Below are positions 50,616-59,915 of a stretch of 64,000 bases of DNA, piece after piece; within the stretch, counting starts at the first letter, position 1; every line of letters starts with the position of its first letter. A program made the translations under genes and the position numbers. The notes under the pieces are model-generated. The model worked only from the letters and a program-made list of their open reading frames with translations, did no database searches and had not been told where the DNA came from. Source of the DNA: Desulfobulbus oralis (GTDB lineage: Bacteria; Desulfobacterota; Desulfobulbia; Desulfobulbales; Desulfobulbaceae). Location of the stretch: the NCBI RefSeq assembly GCF_002952055.1, contig NZ_CP021255.1:2550001-2614000 (forward strand), written 5' to 3'.

Positions 50616-52403
50616 TTACACCTCGCGGATGATCCGGACCGCCTCGTCGCGCTCGCCTATGCCCCGCCGGATCATCTCATGATTGTAGGCGCTGATCACG
50701 TCCTGCCGCTTGAGCATGCCCAGAACCCAGGGTTCGCCCTTGCTTTCCACAACAGGAATTTCGTCGATACCCTTCACGTCGAAGAGCCGGATGGCCTCGT
50801 ACAGGCTCGCGTCCGGCGTGAGCATGATCACATCACGCGCACAGATGGCGCCCACCAACTGGCCGGCCCGGTCGGCCTCGGGCAGAAGCAGCGCGGTCTT
50901 CACATCCTGCATGGAGACGACTCCAACCATGAAGCCACGGTTGTTGATGACCGGAAAATAAAAGTGGTTACTGCTGTCTCTGAACAGCTCCAGGAGCTGG
51001 TTCACATTGGCGTTTTCGCTGATAAAGCACACATCTTCGGTGATGGCCTTGCCCACGCGCACGGACTTCATGATGGCCGTCTCCCTGCCTTCGTGGATGT
51101 CGATGCCTTCCTGCGAGAGTTCGGCGGTGTCGATGGAATCGTCGTGGAGCCATTTGGCCGTGATGGTGCCCAGCACCGCAGTCAGCATGACCGGGATGAT
51201 GATCATGTAGTTGCCGGTCATCTCGAAGAGCAGAAAGATTGCGGTCATGGGCGCGTGGGTGGAGGCGGCCAGAAAGGCGCCGATACCCACTGTGGCGTAC
51301 GCGCCGGGCGAGGCGGTGGCAGTCGGAAAGAGGCTGTGCACCACGATGCCAAAGGAGCCGCCCAGCACGGCGCCGATAAAGAGGGCCGGCGCAAAGACGC
51401 CGCCCGCACCGCCGGAACCCAGTGTAATCGCCGTGGCGACCGACTTCAGCACCACCAGCGCCGCCATGCGCCAGAGCAGGGTGTCGCCGTCCAGGGCTTT
51501 GGCGATGTAGTCGTAGCCGTCGCCCATGATCTGCGGGAAATAAATGGCAATGGCGCCCACGAGCAAGGCGCCCAGAAGCGGCTTCAACTGCGGGTGCAGC
51601 GACAGCCTGGCAAAGCGGTCTTTGACCAGATAGAAGAAGCGGATATGCAGGACCGCCGCAATGCCTGTAATCACGGCCATCAGCGTGTAGAGCGGTATTT
51701 CCACGAGTGGATTCACGATGGCATAGGGCGGAATGGGAAAGGCCGGCACCTCGCCGTAATAGGCGCGGGAGACCACGGTGGCCATGGCGGACGAGATGGC
51801 GAGCGCCGCAAAGGAGCCAATTTCGTAGGTGCCCAGCAGCACGATTTCCGAGGCAAAGAACATGCCGGCCAGGGGCGCGTTGAAGATACCCGCAATGCCG
51901 CCTGCGCAGCCGGCCGCGATATAGACCTTCATGCGCCGGCCGGAAACGCGGAAACGCTGGCCCACCTGCGAGCCTATGGCGCCCCCGATCTGGGCGATCG
52001 GGCCTTCGGTGCCGGCCGAGTTGCCGGAGCCGATGCTGAGCGCGGATGACACGATCTTGAGCACAATGGTGCGGGCCTTGAAGACACCGTTTTCCAGATT
52101 CACCCGCTTCAGGAATCTGGGCAGGCCATAGCCATTGATCTCGCCAGGGAAGGCCAGGGAAAAGGGGATCAGCAGCGCGGCTCCGACCATGGGCAGAAGC
52201 GGCAGCAAGGCCCGCCGCCAGCCACCCTGGTCTATGCCCAGCAGCGATGCACCGTGGTGCAGAATGATGGTTTTCACCAGCTCCATGCTTTCCCGAAAGG
52301 CAATGATGACCAGGCCGGCCATGAGCCCGATTGCGGCGGTGATCAGCATCATCCGGGTGCGCTCGCCCGGCAGGAAGCGCTGCAAATGTACAAGTTTGGA
52401 CAT
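50616..52403 (-). CDS. ClC-family chloride channel/antiporter with CBS domains
   Basis: The 595-residue protein has ~10-12 helices to about residue 430. Selectivity motifs are 'EINGYGLPRFLKR', 'GSGNSAGTEGPIAQIGGAIG' (gating Glu kept, the usual Arg/Lys is Thr) and 'GSGGAGGVFAPALFIGAVLG'. Two CBS domains follow ('VFISENANVNQLLELFRDS', 'RDVIMLTPDASLYEAIRLF'). Start at ATG 52403 is chosen over upstream in-frame sequence, which is not protein-like. Retention of the gating Glu is compatible with either channel or H+/Cl- exchange. Confidence 0.9.
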   Translation of the reverse strand: MSKLVHLQRFLPGERTRMMLITAAIGLMAGLVIIAFRESMELVKTIILHHGASLLGIDQGGWRRALLPLLPMVGAALLIPFSLAFPGEINGYGLPRFLKRVNLENGVFKARTIVLKIVSSALSIGSGNSAGTEGPIAQIGGAIGSQVGQRFRVSGRRMKVYIAAGCAGGIAGIFNAPLAGMFFASEIVLLGTYEIGSFAALAISSAMATVVSRAYYGEVPAFPIPPYAIVNPLVEIPLYTLMAVITGIAAVLHIRFFYLVKDRFARLSLHPQLKPLLGALLVGAIAIYFPQIMGDGYDYIAKALDGDTLLWRMAALVVLKSVATAITLGSGGAGGVFAPALFIGAVLGGSFGIVVHSLFPTATASPGAYATVGIGAFLAASTHAPMTAIFLLFEMTGNYMIIIPVMLTAVLGTITAKWLHDDSIDTAELSQEGIDIHEGRETAIMKSVRVGKAITEDVCFISENANVNQLLELFRDSSNHFYFPVINNRGFMVGVVSMQDVKTALLLPEADRAGQLVGAICARDVIMLTPDASLYEAIRLFDVKGIDEIPVVESKGEPWVLGMLKRQDVISAYNHEMIRRGIGERDEAVRIIREV

Positions 52404-52740
52404 AAAAGGCGATGTTGCAGAAAAAAGCTGAACGCAGTGACAGCAGGCGGCAGAAGCCGGGCCACTATACCCGAAAGCGGCCCGGTGGTGGAGAAAAAAG
52501 GGCTGGAGACATTGGTCTTGTGGCAGGGCCTGGACAAAAGACGGCCCGGAAAGCCCGGTCGGCCCCTTGCCCTGTTCGCGCACAATTTTGCAGGCAGCCT
52601 CCATTTCCTGGGCTGCATGCAACCTGCAGGAGCACCAGTGAGGGCGTGGTTAAAGCCCCAGGCCGGGCTTATCCTGCCCGTCAACGATCATCCGGGCCCG
52701 CGAACAGGCGAAGCCTTTTTCAAAGCCCACCCGGAAAGGC
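52404..52740. other. Intergenic region upstream of the ClC gene
   Basis: This 337-nt stretch lies between the ClC start and the radical SAM stop. The minus strand contains GGGTATAGTGG (TATAGT near 52466) as a possible -10. No convincing gene is seen. Confidence 0.45.
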
Positions 52741-54042
52741 TCAGCCTCTGACCGGCGGATTGTAGTAGCCGAATTTGAGCCAGGGGAAACGACGCTTCAG
52801 CGCAGAGAGCCAGCGCCGCATGCCCATAGGCTGTCCCGCGGCCTGAAAAGCGATGACTGCCCGGTACCAGTCCGGGTCCATGTTGAGATTGCGAAGCTGT
52901 ATGAGGTCTGGCCGGTGCCTTTCGATCAGGGTGGCAAGGGCATCGAACTCCGCCGGGTCGTCGGTGCAACCGGGCAGGATAAAATAGTTCAGCGACACGT
53001 GACGGCCTGCCTTTTTCATGATGTCCAGGCTCGCGCATACATCGGAGAGCGAAAATCCTTTGGGCCGGTAGTAGCGACGGTGCCAGTCGGCCTGGGCGCT
53101 GTTCATGGACAGCCGGATGGAATCCAGACCGGCGGCGGCCAGACGCTCCACCGCTTCGGGCAAACTGCCGTTGGTGTTGAGATTGATGGTGCCGCGGCCT
53201 GTGTGCGCGCGGATCAGACGAATGGCCGCCTCTATGACCCGGGCCTGCAGCAGCGGCTCGCCCTCGCAACCCTGGCCAAAGCTTGCGATGCCGCGTTCGG
53301 CTCTTGCCAGATGCGGCCCCGCCACTTCGGCGATTTCCTGCGGCGTGGGCACAAAGCTCAGGCGGTCCTGGGTGGCCGAACAAGTGCCCTCGGGCTGGAA
53401 GGAAATGCAGCCCGCGCAACTGGCATTGCAGGCCGGCGAACAGGGCAGCGGCGCCTCCCAGCGGTCCAGAAAATAGTTGCGGGCCGCCGGACAGCCGTAA
53501 CTGAGGCAGCAGATACCCAGATGCTGGACCAGCCGGTTCTGCCGGCAGGCTTGCAGCCGCTTTCGGGTTCTGCGCTCCAGGGCCGCAAAATCGAACTGGC
53601 AAAGATCCTGGCGGATATCGGCATCGCTTCTCAGGGCAGCGACCCAGAAGCGGCCCTCGGCCCAGCCCACCGCGGTGTAGGCGAAGAGGGGCAGCAGCGG
53701 CGCCTGCCGGGCAGGCTCCCTTTTGACAAAGGCCGTGGTATAAAGCGCGGTATGCGCCGGGGCCATGAAGGCAGCCACCGCCTGCACCGACTCGCCCTGC
53801 CGGTACGGGTTCTCCGCCAGCAGGGCGAAATCGCCCGTGTCCGGCTCGACCCCCACCGGCATTCTGCCGGGCAGAGCAAAGAGTTCGCTGCCTTCAGGCA
53901 GGGCGATCAGCTCTTCCGGCTCCGGCGCGTAGAACTCGCCGCCGGCACTCCCGGCCATGGACATGCCGCTGTAGTCGAGAATCGCCCCCTTCCCGTCGGC
54001 AAAAACCAGATGGGGGCGCATCCGCGGATGCCGGGCTGGCAT
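52741..54042 (-). CDS. Radical SAM protein of unassigned function
   Basis: The 433-residue protein has an unusual ~190-residue N-terminal part with beta-rich segments and cysteines ('LGICCLSYGCPAARNYF'). The radical SAM cluster is 'PCSPACNASCAGCISFQPEG' (CX3CX2C). 'IASFGQGCEGEPLLQARVIE', 'GTINLNTNGSLPEAVERL' and 'DSIRLSMNSAQADWHRRYY' are SAM-binding barrel blocks. A short C-terminal tail is Arg/Tyr-rich. It follows the small hypothetical gene by 8 nt. The chemistry cannot be inferred; the extra cysteines before the core could hold an auxiliary cluster. Confidence 0.85.
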   Translation of the reverse strand: MPARHPRMRPHLVFADGKGAILDYSGMSMAGSAGGEFYAPEPEELIALPEGSELFALPGRMPVGVEPDTGDFALLAENPYRQGESVQAVAAFMAPAHTALYTTAFVKREPARQAPLLPLFAYTAVGWAEGRFWVAALRSDADIRQDLCQFDFAALERRTRKRLQACRQNRLVQHLGICCLSYGCPAARNYFLDRWEAPLPCSPACNASCAGCISFQPEGTCSATQDRLSFVPTPQEIAEVAGPHLARAERGIASFGQGCEGEPLLQARVIEAAIRLIRAHTGRGTINLNTNGSLPEAVERLAAAGLDSIRLSMNSAQADWHRRYYRPKGFSLSDVCASLDIMKKAGRHVSLNYFILPGCTDDPAEFDALATLIERHRPDLIQLRNLNMDPDWYRAVIAFQAAGQPMGMRRWLSALKRRFPWLKFGYYNPPVRG

Positions 54043-54050
54043 GCGTGCCC

Positions 54051-54473
54051 CTATTGCAGCCGGATGCGGGAGAGAATGGAATCCACCGCATTGTAGATGG
54101 CCAGATCGTCGCCGAACACATCCTGAATGTTGTCGTGATCGATCAGGTCTTCGGTGATGTACTGGGTCAGGTAGAGACTCACCAGATTCGGGTCGGGCAC
54201 CAGATTGCGGATGGGCGAAATCTTGTACTGCATGTCGAACTCGTCCAGCTCGGAGAGGCGCTCCAGTTGCCGCTCCATGACCTCCTTGACGGCCTGGACC
54301 GAATTGGTTTCGATAATGTGCTGGTCCATCAGCCGCTGCACCAGCAGGATGGCCAGCTCGGGCGCCATCTCGCGGGAACGCTTCAAAAGGTAGCGCCGCT
54401 CGCGCTCGCGCTTGCGATCAATGGCATCAATGGTCTTGTTGGTGGAACTGCCGGGATTCATATGACGCGCCAT
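54051..54473 (-). CDS. Conserved-looking helical protein, unknown function
   Basis: The 140-residue charged helical protein starts at ATG 54473 after GAGGAT. It contains 'KRERERRYLLKRSREMAPEL', 'VKEVMERQLERLSELDEFD' and an acidic end 'DHDNIQDVFGDDLAIYNAVD'. It has no signal or TM. It sits 8 nt ahead of the radical SAM gene, so it may be its partner. No family is recognised. Confidence 0.65.
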   Translation of the reverse strand: MARHMNPGSSTNKTIDAIDRKRERERRYLLKRSREMAPELAILLVQRLMDQHIIETNSVQAVKEVMERQLERLSELDEFDMQYKISPIRNLVPDPNLVSLYLTQYITEDLIDHDNIQDVFGDDLAIYNAVDSILSRIRLQ

Positions 54474-54720
54474 GGACAATATCCTCATGTTTTATTTGGA
54501 GAAACAGCCTCCAACTATATCGTTTTTCCCCCAATACGCAATTTAAACCCTGTGTTCCGCTCAAGCTTTTCTCCATGCCCACCCCTGAAAAAAGATTCAC
54601 TTTCCTGCTTCTCGCAGTAGAATTTTCTGGAATGATGGTTATTATGAGCACGGCTTCTTTCGCTGCCTGCCGATGGCGAAGAGAGCCCGAATTTCTTATT
54701 TTTATCCCCAGGAGGAACCA

Positions 54721-55245
54721 ATGAGAGGGAGAAAAGCACTTGTTATTGTCGCCGCCATGCTGATGGTGTGCAGCCTGGGTCTGACCGGCTGCAGCAAGAA
54801 AAAAGCCAAAACCGCTCCGGAACAGCCGAGCGACCTGCCGGAATCCGGCATGATGTCCGAACCGCTTGACAGCACAGGCGACTCCGGCATCATGGAAGGT
54901 CGGACTTCCGGCCCCATGGTGCCGGTCTACTTTGCCTTCGACAGCTCCAGCATCGAAGGCGAACAGACGGCCCGCATGGAGACCAACGCCGATTTTCTGA
55001 AGAAGAATCCCAATGTCAGCATCCGGGTCGAAGGCAACTGTGACCCGCGCGGTACCAAGGAGTACAATCTGGCTCTGGGCGAGCGTCGCGCCCAAAGCGG
55101 CAAGAACTATCTGTCCAGCCTGGGAGTTGATGCCTCCCGGATCACCACCATCAGCTTTGGCGAAGAGAAGCTCCTGCTCTTCGGTCATGACGAAGTGTCC
55201 TGGGCCCAGAACCGTCGCGACGATTTCGTTATTACCGACCGCTGA
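54721..55245 (+). CDS. pal: Peptidoglycan-associated lipoprotein
   Basis: The 174-residue lipoprotein has signal 'MLMVCSLGLTGC' with Cys24. A short linker precedes the OmpA-like domain: 'VYFAFDSSSIEGEQ', 'IRVEGNCDPRGTKEYNLALG' and 'RRAQSGKNYLSSLGVDASRI'. Asp and Arg that bind diaminopimelate are present. It links the outer membrane to peptidoglycan in the Tol-Pal system; tolB is not visible upstream. CAGGAGGAACCA precedes ATG 54721, favoured over an upstream in-frame ATG at 54673. Confidence 0.93.
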   Translation: MRGRKALVIVAAMLMVCSLGLTGCSKKKAKTAPEQPSDLPESGMMSEPLDSTGDSGIMEGRTSGPMVPVYFAFDSSSIEGEQTARMETNADFLKKNPNVSIRVEGNCDPRGTKEYNLALGERRAQSGKNYLSSLGVDASRITTISFGEEKLLLFGHDEVSWAQNRRDDFVITDR

Positions 55246-55264
55246 ACAGAGCCGTCTTTTGCAC

Positions 55265-55304
55265 AAAAAACCGGATTGGGGCCAGACCCTGTCCGGTTTT
55301 TTTT
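55265..55304 (+). terminator. Rho-independent terminator of pal
   Basis: AAAAAACCGGA (55265-55275) pairs with TCCGGTTTTTTTT (from 55292) with a ~16-nt loop and an 8-T run. It begins 20 nt past the pal stop. Confidence 0.85.
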
Positions 55305-55391
55305 CTTCCCTGCCTTGCCGAGGACCAGGTCAGTCGGTATAGTGGCAGCTTTCATAAACATAAACCAGAAAACTTTTTCAGGAGTTCCCCC

Positions 55392-55922
55392 ATGAAAGGT
55401 CTCAAGTGTATCGTGGCCGGTCTGTGCATGGCCGTTCTTTGCTGTTTTTCCGGCCTGAGCGGCCAGGCCGGCGCAGCCGAACTCAAGGTCGGCGTGGTCA
55501 ACATGCAAAAGGTCTTCAGCAGTTCGAATGCCGGCAGGCGTGCCCAGAACATCATCGAGCAGAAGGCGAAATCCTATGAAGCCAGCTTCAAAAAGGACAA
55601 GGACGCCCTCCGCGCCATGCGCGACGAAATCGACAAGAAGAACTCGGCCTGGAGCAACGAGGTGAAGCGGGAAAAAATCACCGCGTTCCAGAAAAAGAGT
55701 GCGGAACTGGCCAGCAAGGAGCGGGAAGCCAACATGGAAATCCGCAAGCTGCAGGAGCGCCACGTGCAGCCAGTGCTGAAAAAACTGGAGGAAGTGATTC
55801 AGAAAGAGGCCAAGAGTGGCAATTACGACCTGATCCTGCCCAACAACGCCATTCTCTTTGCCGCCAGCCAGCTCGACATCACCGACGATGTGACCAGGGC
55901 GCTCGACGCCGCCATGAAGTAG
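55392..55922 (+). CDS. skp: OmpH/Skp-family periplasmic chaperone
   Basis: The 176-residue protein has a signal peptide ('VAGLCMAVLCCFSGLSG', cleavage after 'AGA'), a short beta core 'KVGVVNMQKVFSSSNAG', a long Lys/Glu coiled coil ('EASFKKDKDALRAMRDEIDK' to 'LEEVIQKEAKSGNYDLIL') and a final strand/helix. Skp trimers hold unfolded outer-membrane proteins. CAGGAG precedes the ATG. It is 15 nt upstream of hldA. Confidence 0.9.
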   Translation: MKGLKCIVAGLCMAVLCCFSGLSGQAGAAELKVGVVNMQKVFSSSNAGRRAQNIIEQKAKSYEASFKKDKDALRAMRDEIDKKNSAWSNEVKREKITAFQKKSAELASKEREANMEIRKLQERHVQPVLKKLEEVIQKEAKSGNYDLILPNNAILFAASQLDITDDVTRALDAAMK

Positions 55923-55937
55923 AGCCAAAGCGCTTTC

Positions 55938-56927
55938 ATGTCGGATTTGCGTACCCTTGTGCCCCGATTCACCGGCCTCCATGTGCTGGTGATCGGGGAC
56001 ATCATTCTCGACCACTTCGTCCGGGGCAAGGCCTCCCGCATCTCCCCGGAAGCGCCTGTCCCGGTGGTCAGCGTGCAGCGGGAAGAATACCTGCTGGGCG
56101 GCAGTGCCAATGTGCTCAGCAATATTGTGGCGCTGGGCGGCCGGGCCGAAATCTGCGGCATGATCGGCCAGGATCCGATGGGCGACAAGGTGCTGGGGCT
56201 CCTGTCCATGGTTGGCGACGTGGGCAAAGGCATTGTCCGCACCGGACGTCCCACCACCCTGAAAACCCGGGTGCTTGCCCAGGGACAGCAGGTCGTGCGC
56301 ATTGACCGGGAAGAAACCGGCCCCCTGCCGGCTGGGGCCTTGGAGCGCCTCATGGACTGGCTGGGCTGCAACCTCTCCCGCTTCGATGCGGTCCTGGTCA
56401 GCGACTACGCCAAGGGCATGGTGAGCGAAAGCACCATGCAGACGCTGCGCCACGCCCTGGACGATGCCCGCCGCACCAGCGGCCGCCCTATTCCCTGGGT
56501 GGTCGACCCCAAGCCGGTCAACATGCCCCACTTTGCCGGTGCGAGCATCATCACGCCCAACCACCACGAAGCGGCCCGGATGTCCGGGCTCCCCATCCGC
56601 GGCGAAGAAAATCTGCTGGCTGCGGCCCGCGCCATTCAGGACGAACTGGCGCTGCAGGCCGTGCTCATCACCCGGGGCAGCGGCGGCATGGCGCTTCTGG
56701 AAAACGACAGGCCCATGCAGCTCATTCCGACAGTCGCCAAGGAGGTTTTTGACGTCACCGGTGCGGGCGACACCGTGGCCGCCACCCTGGCCCTGGGCCT
56801 GGCCGCAGGCGGCAGCATGAGCGAAGCGGCCCGGCTGGCCAATCATGCGGCCGGCATCGTGGTGGGCAAGATCGGGACAGCCGCCGTGAGCGTCCCGGAA
56901 CTCCTGGCAGCCCTGCCCCCTGCCTGA
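55938..56927 (+). CDS. hldA: D-glycero-D-manno-heptose-7-phosphate kinase (HldE N-domain type)
   Basis: The 329-residue ribokinase-fold enzyme phosphorylates heptose-7-phosphate for LPS core heptose. Blocks are 'VLVIGDIILDHFVRGKASRI', 'SPEAPVPVVSVQREEYLLGG', 'VLVSDYAKGMVS', 'IITPNHHEAARMSGL' and the catalytic 'VFDVTGAGDTVAATLALGLA'. It has only the kinase half of E. coli HldE, so the adenylyltransferase (hldC-type) must be encoded elsewhere. It lies between skp and yicC with 15-21-nt gaps. Confidence 0.93.
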   Translation: MSDLRTLVPRFTGLHVLVIGDIILDHFVRGKASRISPEAPVPVVSVQREEYLLGGSANVLSNIVALGGRAEICGMIGQDPMGDKVLGLLSMVGDVGKGIVRTGRPTTLKTRVLAQGQQVVRIDREETGPLPAGALERLMDWLGCNLSRFDAVLVSDYAKGMVSESTMQTLRHALDDARRTSGRPIPWVVDPKPVNMPHFAGASIITPNHHEAARMSGLPIRGEENLLAAARAIQDELALQAVLITRGSGGMALLENDRPMQLIPTVAKEVFDVTGAGDTVAATLALGLAAGGSMSEAARLANHAAGIVVGKIGTAAVSVPELLAALPPA

Positions 56928-56948
56928 ACACGCCTCAAACGAGAACCT

Positions 56949-57830
56949 ATGTCTGCCCGTAGTATGACAGGATTTGGCCATGGCGAAGCCGGTGGCCCGG
57001 AGCGGCTCTGGACTGCGGAAATCCGCACGGTCAACCACCGCTTCCTGGATCAGAAAATTTCCCTGCCCCGCGGCTTTGCCCATTTTGAAGAGCCGGTGCG
57101 CAAGCTGGTCGCAGCCCGCCTGAGCCGGGGGCATGTGGAGGTGCAGCTCAGTGCGGACGGCGAGAAGGCGGCCAGGGTCCAGCTCACGCTGAATCTGGAA
57201 CTGGCCCGGCAGTACCACGGGTGTCTGCAGCGGCTGGTGCAGGACTTTGCCCTGGAAGGCGGGATTCGGCTCGCCGATCTGCTGACGCTGCGCGACCTCG
57301 TGAGCATCGAGGAAAAATCGCCAGACATGGAGCAGGAATGGCAACTGGCCAGCGCAGCCCTTGACCAGGCCCTGGGCGCCTGCACCCGAATGCGGGAGCA
57401 GGAAGGCCGGAGCCTGAAGACGGAACTGTCCGGCCGGCTGCAACTGCTCTCCAGCATGGTGGACAGCGTGGCAGCCCAGTCTCCCGAGCTGTTGCGCCAG
57501 CGCCAGAACGAACTGGGCGAGCGCGTACGCAAGCTGCTCGCAGGCGTGGATCTCGATCCCATGCGGCTGGCGCAGGAATGCGCCATCATGGCGGACAAGA
57601 GCGACATCACCGAGGAAATCGCCCGGCTCCGCAGCCACATCGGCCAGTTCGGCAACTTTCTGGAGCAGGACGAGGCGGTTGGCCGGCGGCTGGATTTCCT
57701 GCTGCAGGAGTTTCTGCGGGAAGTCAACACGCTCTGCTCCAAGTGCACGAACGCGGGCATTGCCCAGTTGGGCGTGGCCATGAAAAACGAGATCGAAAAG
57801 CTCCGCGAGCAGGTGCAGAACATCGAATAG
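56949..57830 (+). CDS. yicC: YicC family endoribonuclease-type protein
   Basis: The 293-residue protein opens with the family hallmark 'MTGFGHGEAGGPERLWTAEI' and 'RTVNHRFLDQKISLPRGFAH'. The C-terminal helical domain ends 'DITEEIARLRSHIGQFGNFL', 'QEFLREVNTLCSKCTNAGI' and 'GVAMKNEIEKLREQVQNIE'. YicC is a stress-linked RNA-degrading factor in Escherichia coli. In many delta-type and Gram-positive genomes it precedes DUF370 and gmk, as here. Confidence 0.93.
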   Translation: MSARSMTGFGHGEAGGPERLWTAEIRTVNHRFLDQKISLPRGFAHFEEPVRKLVAARLSRGHVEVQLSADGEKAARVQLTLNLELARQYHGCLQRLVQDFALEGGIRLADLLTLRDLVSIEEKSPDMEQEWQLASAALDQALGACTRMREQEGRSLKTELSGRLQLLSSMVDSVAAQSPELLRQRQNELGERVRKLLAGVDLDPMRLAQECAIMADKSDITEEIARLRSHIGQFGNFLEQDEAVGRRLDFLLQEFLREVNTLCSKCTNAGIAQLGVAMKNEIEKLREQVQNIE

Positions 57831-57952
57831 AGTGCGCCCGGCCGATCGCCCGGGTTTCGTTCGACAGGCCAAGGCCTCCCGGCCTTCCCCGCTCATACGG
57901 GGCGAGAGGCAGCGCAGATCAGCTCAACCCAGCAAAACAACGATTCTCAGGC

Positions 57953-58249
57953 ATGGACAATGGACTTTTACATGTAGGCTTTGGCAATGCGGTCATGATC
58001 CGCCGCATTCTGGCGGTCGTCAATCCCGGCTCCGCCCCGGTACGCAAACTCAAGGAAGAGGCGCGAATGGAGAAAAAAATCATCGATGTGACCGAAGGCC
58101 GCCGCACCCGCTCCATTCTCATTCTGGACTCCGGCCACCTGATGCTCTCCTCGGTGCAGCCGGACACCATCACCCAGCGGATGGCCCAACTGGCGCGTGA
58201 AGAACATAATCCGGCCCTGAAACTGGAACGGCTGACCCAGGAGGCCTGA
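57953..58249 (+). CDS. DUF370 (RemA-like) protein
   Basis: The 98-residue protein matches the DUF370/RemA fold: 'LLHVGFGNAVMIRRILAVVN', 'PGSAPVRKLKEEARMEKKII', 'DVTEGRRTRSILILDSGHLM' and 'LSSVQPDTITQRMAQL'. RemA is a DNA-binding biofilm regulator in Bacillus. ATG 57953 follows the expected family N-terminus, and 122 nt without a gene separate it from yicC. It is 38 nt upstream of gmk. Confidence 0.9.
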   Translation: MDNGLLHVGFGNAVMIRRILAVVNPGSAPVRKLKEEARMEKKIIDVTEGRRTRSILILDSGHLMLSSVQPDTITQRMAQLAREEHNPALKLERLTQEA

Positions 58250-58287
58250 GACGCCCTCCCTGCCCACTGTTCAACCACAAAACGCCT

Positions 58288-58899
58288 ATGAACCACGGCC
58301 TGCTCTTCATTCTCTCCGGCCCTTCGGGCAGCGGCAAATCCACGATCACCCACGCGGTGCTGGACAGCATGCCGGGTCTGGTCTTCTCTGTCTCCCACAC
58401 GACACGAACGCCGCGTCCGGGCGAAAAGGACGGCGTTGACTATCACTTCATCGACCGGGCCGCCTTTCTGGCCCTGCGCGACCGGCAGCCAGGCGGCTTT
58501 CTGGAATGGGCCGAGGTGCATGGCCAGCTCTATGGCACCAGTGTGGCCGAGGTCCAGGGCAAGCTGCGCCAGGGTCTGGACATCCTGCTGGATATAGATG
58601 TGCAGGGTGCACGCCAGGTCTTGGCCCGCCATCCCGAGGCCATCAGCATCTTCATCTGTCCGCCATCGGCCCAGGCGCTGGCCGAGCGCCTGCAGCGCCG
58701 CGCCACCGAGTCCCCCGAAAGCATGGCGCTCCGGCTCAACAATGCCCGCCAGGAACTGGAGCATGCGGCAGACTACAGGTATCTCATCGTGAATGCGGAG
58801 CTGGAAAGCGCCATCACCGCCTTCAAAAGCATCATCATCGCCGAGCGGCTGCAGCAGCGGCGCGCGGCGGACGGCACGCCCCTGAGCCAGTCATGGTAA
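58288..58899 (+). CDS. gmk: Guanylate kinase
   Basis: The 203-residue enzyme makes GDP from GMP. P-loop 'LSGPSGSGKSTIT' (Gly11-Thr19), GMP-binding 'VSHTTRTPRPGEKDGVDYHF', 'FLEWAEVHGQLYGTS', 'ILLDIDVQGARQV' and 'RLQRRATESPESMALRLNNA' (lid) are all present. Its stop overlaps the rlmB start by 7 nt. Confidence 0.96.
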   Translation: MNHGLLFILSGPSGSGKSTITHAVLDSMPGLVFSVSHTTRTPRPGEKDGVDYHFIDRAAFLALRDRQPGGFLEWAEVHGQLYGTSVAEVQGKLRQGLDILLDIDVQGARQVLARHPEAISIFICPPSAQALAERLQRRATESPESMALRLNNARQELEHAADYRYLIVNAELESAITAFKSIIIAERLQQRRAADGTPLSQSW

Positions 58900-59777
58900 G
58901 AGAAAAAAAGCCGGGCCGCCCGGCGCAAAGGCAGTCTCAAGGCCGGGCAGCGGCAGCGAAGGCCACCACGGAGCAAAAAACCCGGACGCCGCAAACCGTG
59001 GAGTCCGGTCAGGCCGCGGCAGAGACGGAAGAGCTGATCTGGGGTCTGAACCCGGTCAGGGAGGCGCTGAGCGGAGCGCAAGCCCTGCACGAGCTGCGGG
59101 TTGCGGAGGGCAAGGCCGGGCCGCGCCTGCAGGAACTGATCGCTCTGGCGAGACGCCGTGAGGTGCCGCTCCGTTTTGTGCCCATGGCCCGGCTGGGAGC
59201 GCCCAGGGATGCCCGGCATCAGGGGGTCGTGGCCCGCCTGGCCGCCGTGCAGACCGTGGAGCTGGCCGCCCTGTTGCAGGACTATGCCGGCCCGCTTCTG
59301 ATTCTGGACTGCATTCAGGACCCCCACAATCTGGGTTCCATTCTGCGCTCCGCCCTGGCTGCCGGTTTCGAGCGTGTGATTGTCCCCCGGGAGCGCAGCG
59401 CCGTGCTGGGCGGCACGGTGGCCAAAAGCTCGGCGGGCGCGCTGAGCCATCTCAGCATCTGCCGCGTGAAGAATATCGCCGAAACCCTGCAATGCTTAAA
59501 AGAGTGCGGCTACTGGATATTCGGCGCCGTGGCCGATCCTTATGCGGCCCCGATCTATGCCACGAATTTTCCGGCTGCCTGCTGCCTGGTCATCGGTGGT
59601 GAAGGCAGGGGCATCCGGCCGCTGGTGCAAAAACGCTGTGATCAGCTTTTTACCATTCCCATGGCCAGAGGCTTCGATTCCCTGAACGTCTCCGCGGCCG
59701 CAGCGGTCATCCTCTTTGAACTCGCCCGCCGGCGTTCGACCGCACAAGAGCCGGCCTTTGCCGGTCATGACCGGTAA
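58893..59777 (+). CDS. rlmB: 23S rRNA 2'-O-ribose methyltransferase (SpoU family)
   Basis: The 294-residue protein has a basic, Gln/Ala-rich N-terminal tail (~45 residues), a substrate-binding L30e-like domain ('LIWGLNPVREALSGAQALHE') and the SPOUT knot: 'LDCIQDPHNLGSILRSALAA', 'CLVIGGEGRGIRPLVQKRCD' and 'PMARGFDSLNVSAAAAVILF'. It would methylate a 23S nucleotide (Gm2251 in E. coli). Translation is coupled to gmk by the overlap. Confidence 0.92.
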   Translation: MVREKKPGRPAQRQSQGRAAAAKATTEQKTRTPQTVESGQAAAETEELIWGLNPVREALSGAQALHELRVAEGKAGPRLQELIALARRREVPLRFVPMARLGAPRDARHQGVVARLAAVQTVELAALLQDYAGPLLILDCIQDPHNLGSILRSALAAGFERVIVPRERSAVLGGTVAKSSAGALSHLSICRVKNIAETLQCLKECGYWIFGAVADPYAAPIYATNFPAACCLVIGGEGRGIRPLVQKRCDQLFTIPMARGFDSLNVSAAAAVILFELARRRSTAQEPAFAGHDR

Positions 59778-59915
59778 GCGCCCGGCCTGCACGATACATG
59801 CCGCGCTGGAAGCCGCATCCTGCCCGTCTTGACAGCATGGGGCAAATCCCGTAAGTTTTGCCGCCGTTCACACGGCTGTTGCGCTCCCCTTCCCTCACCC
59901 CACCAGGTATCCGCC

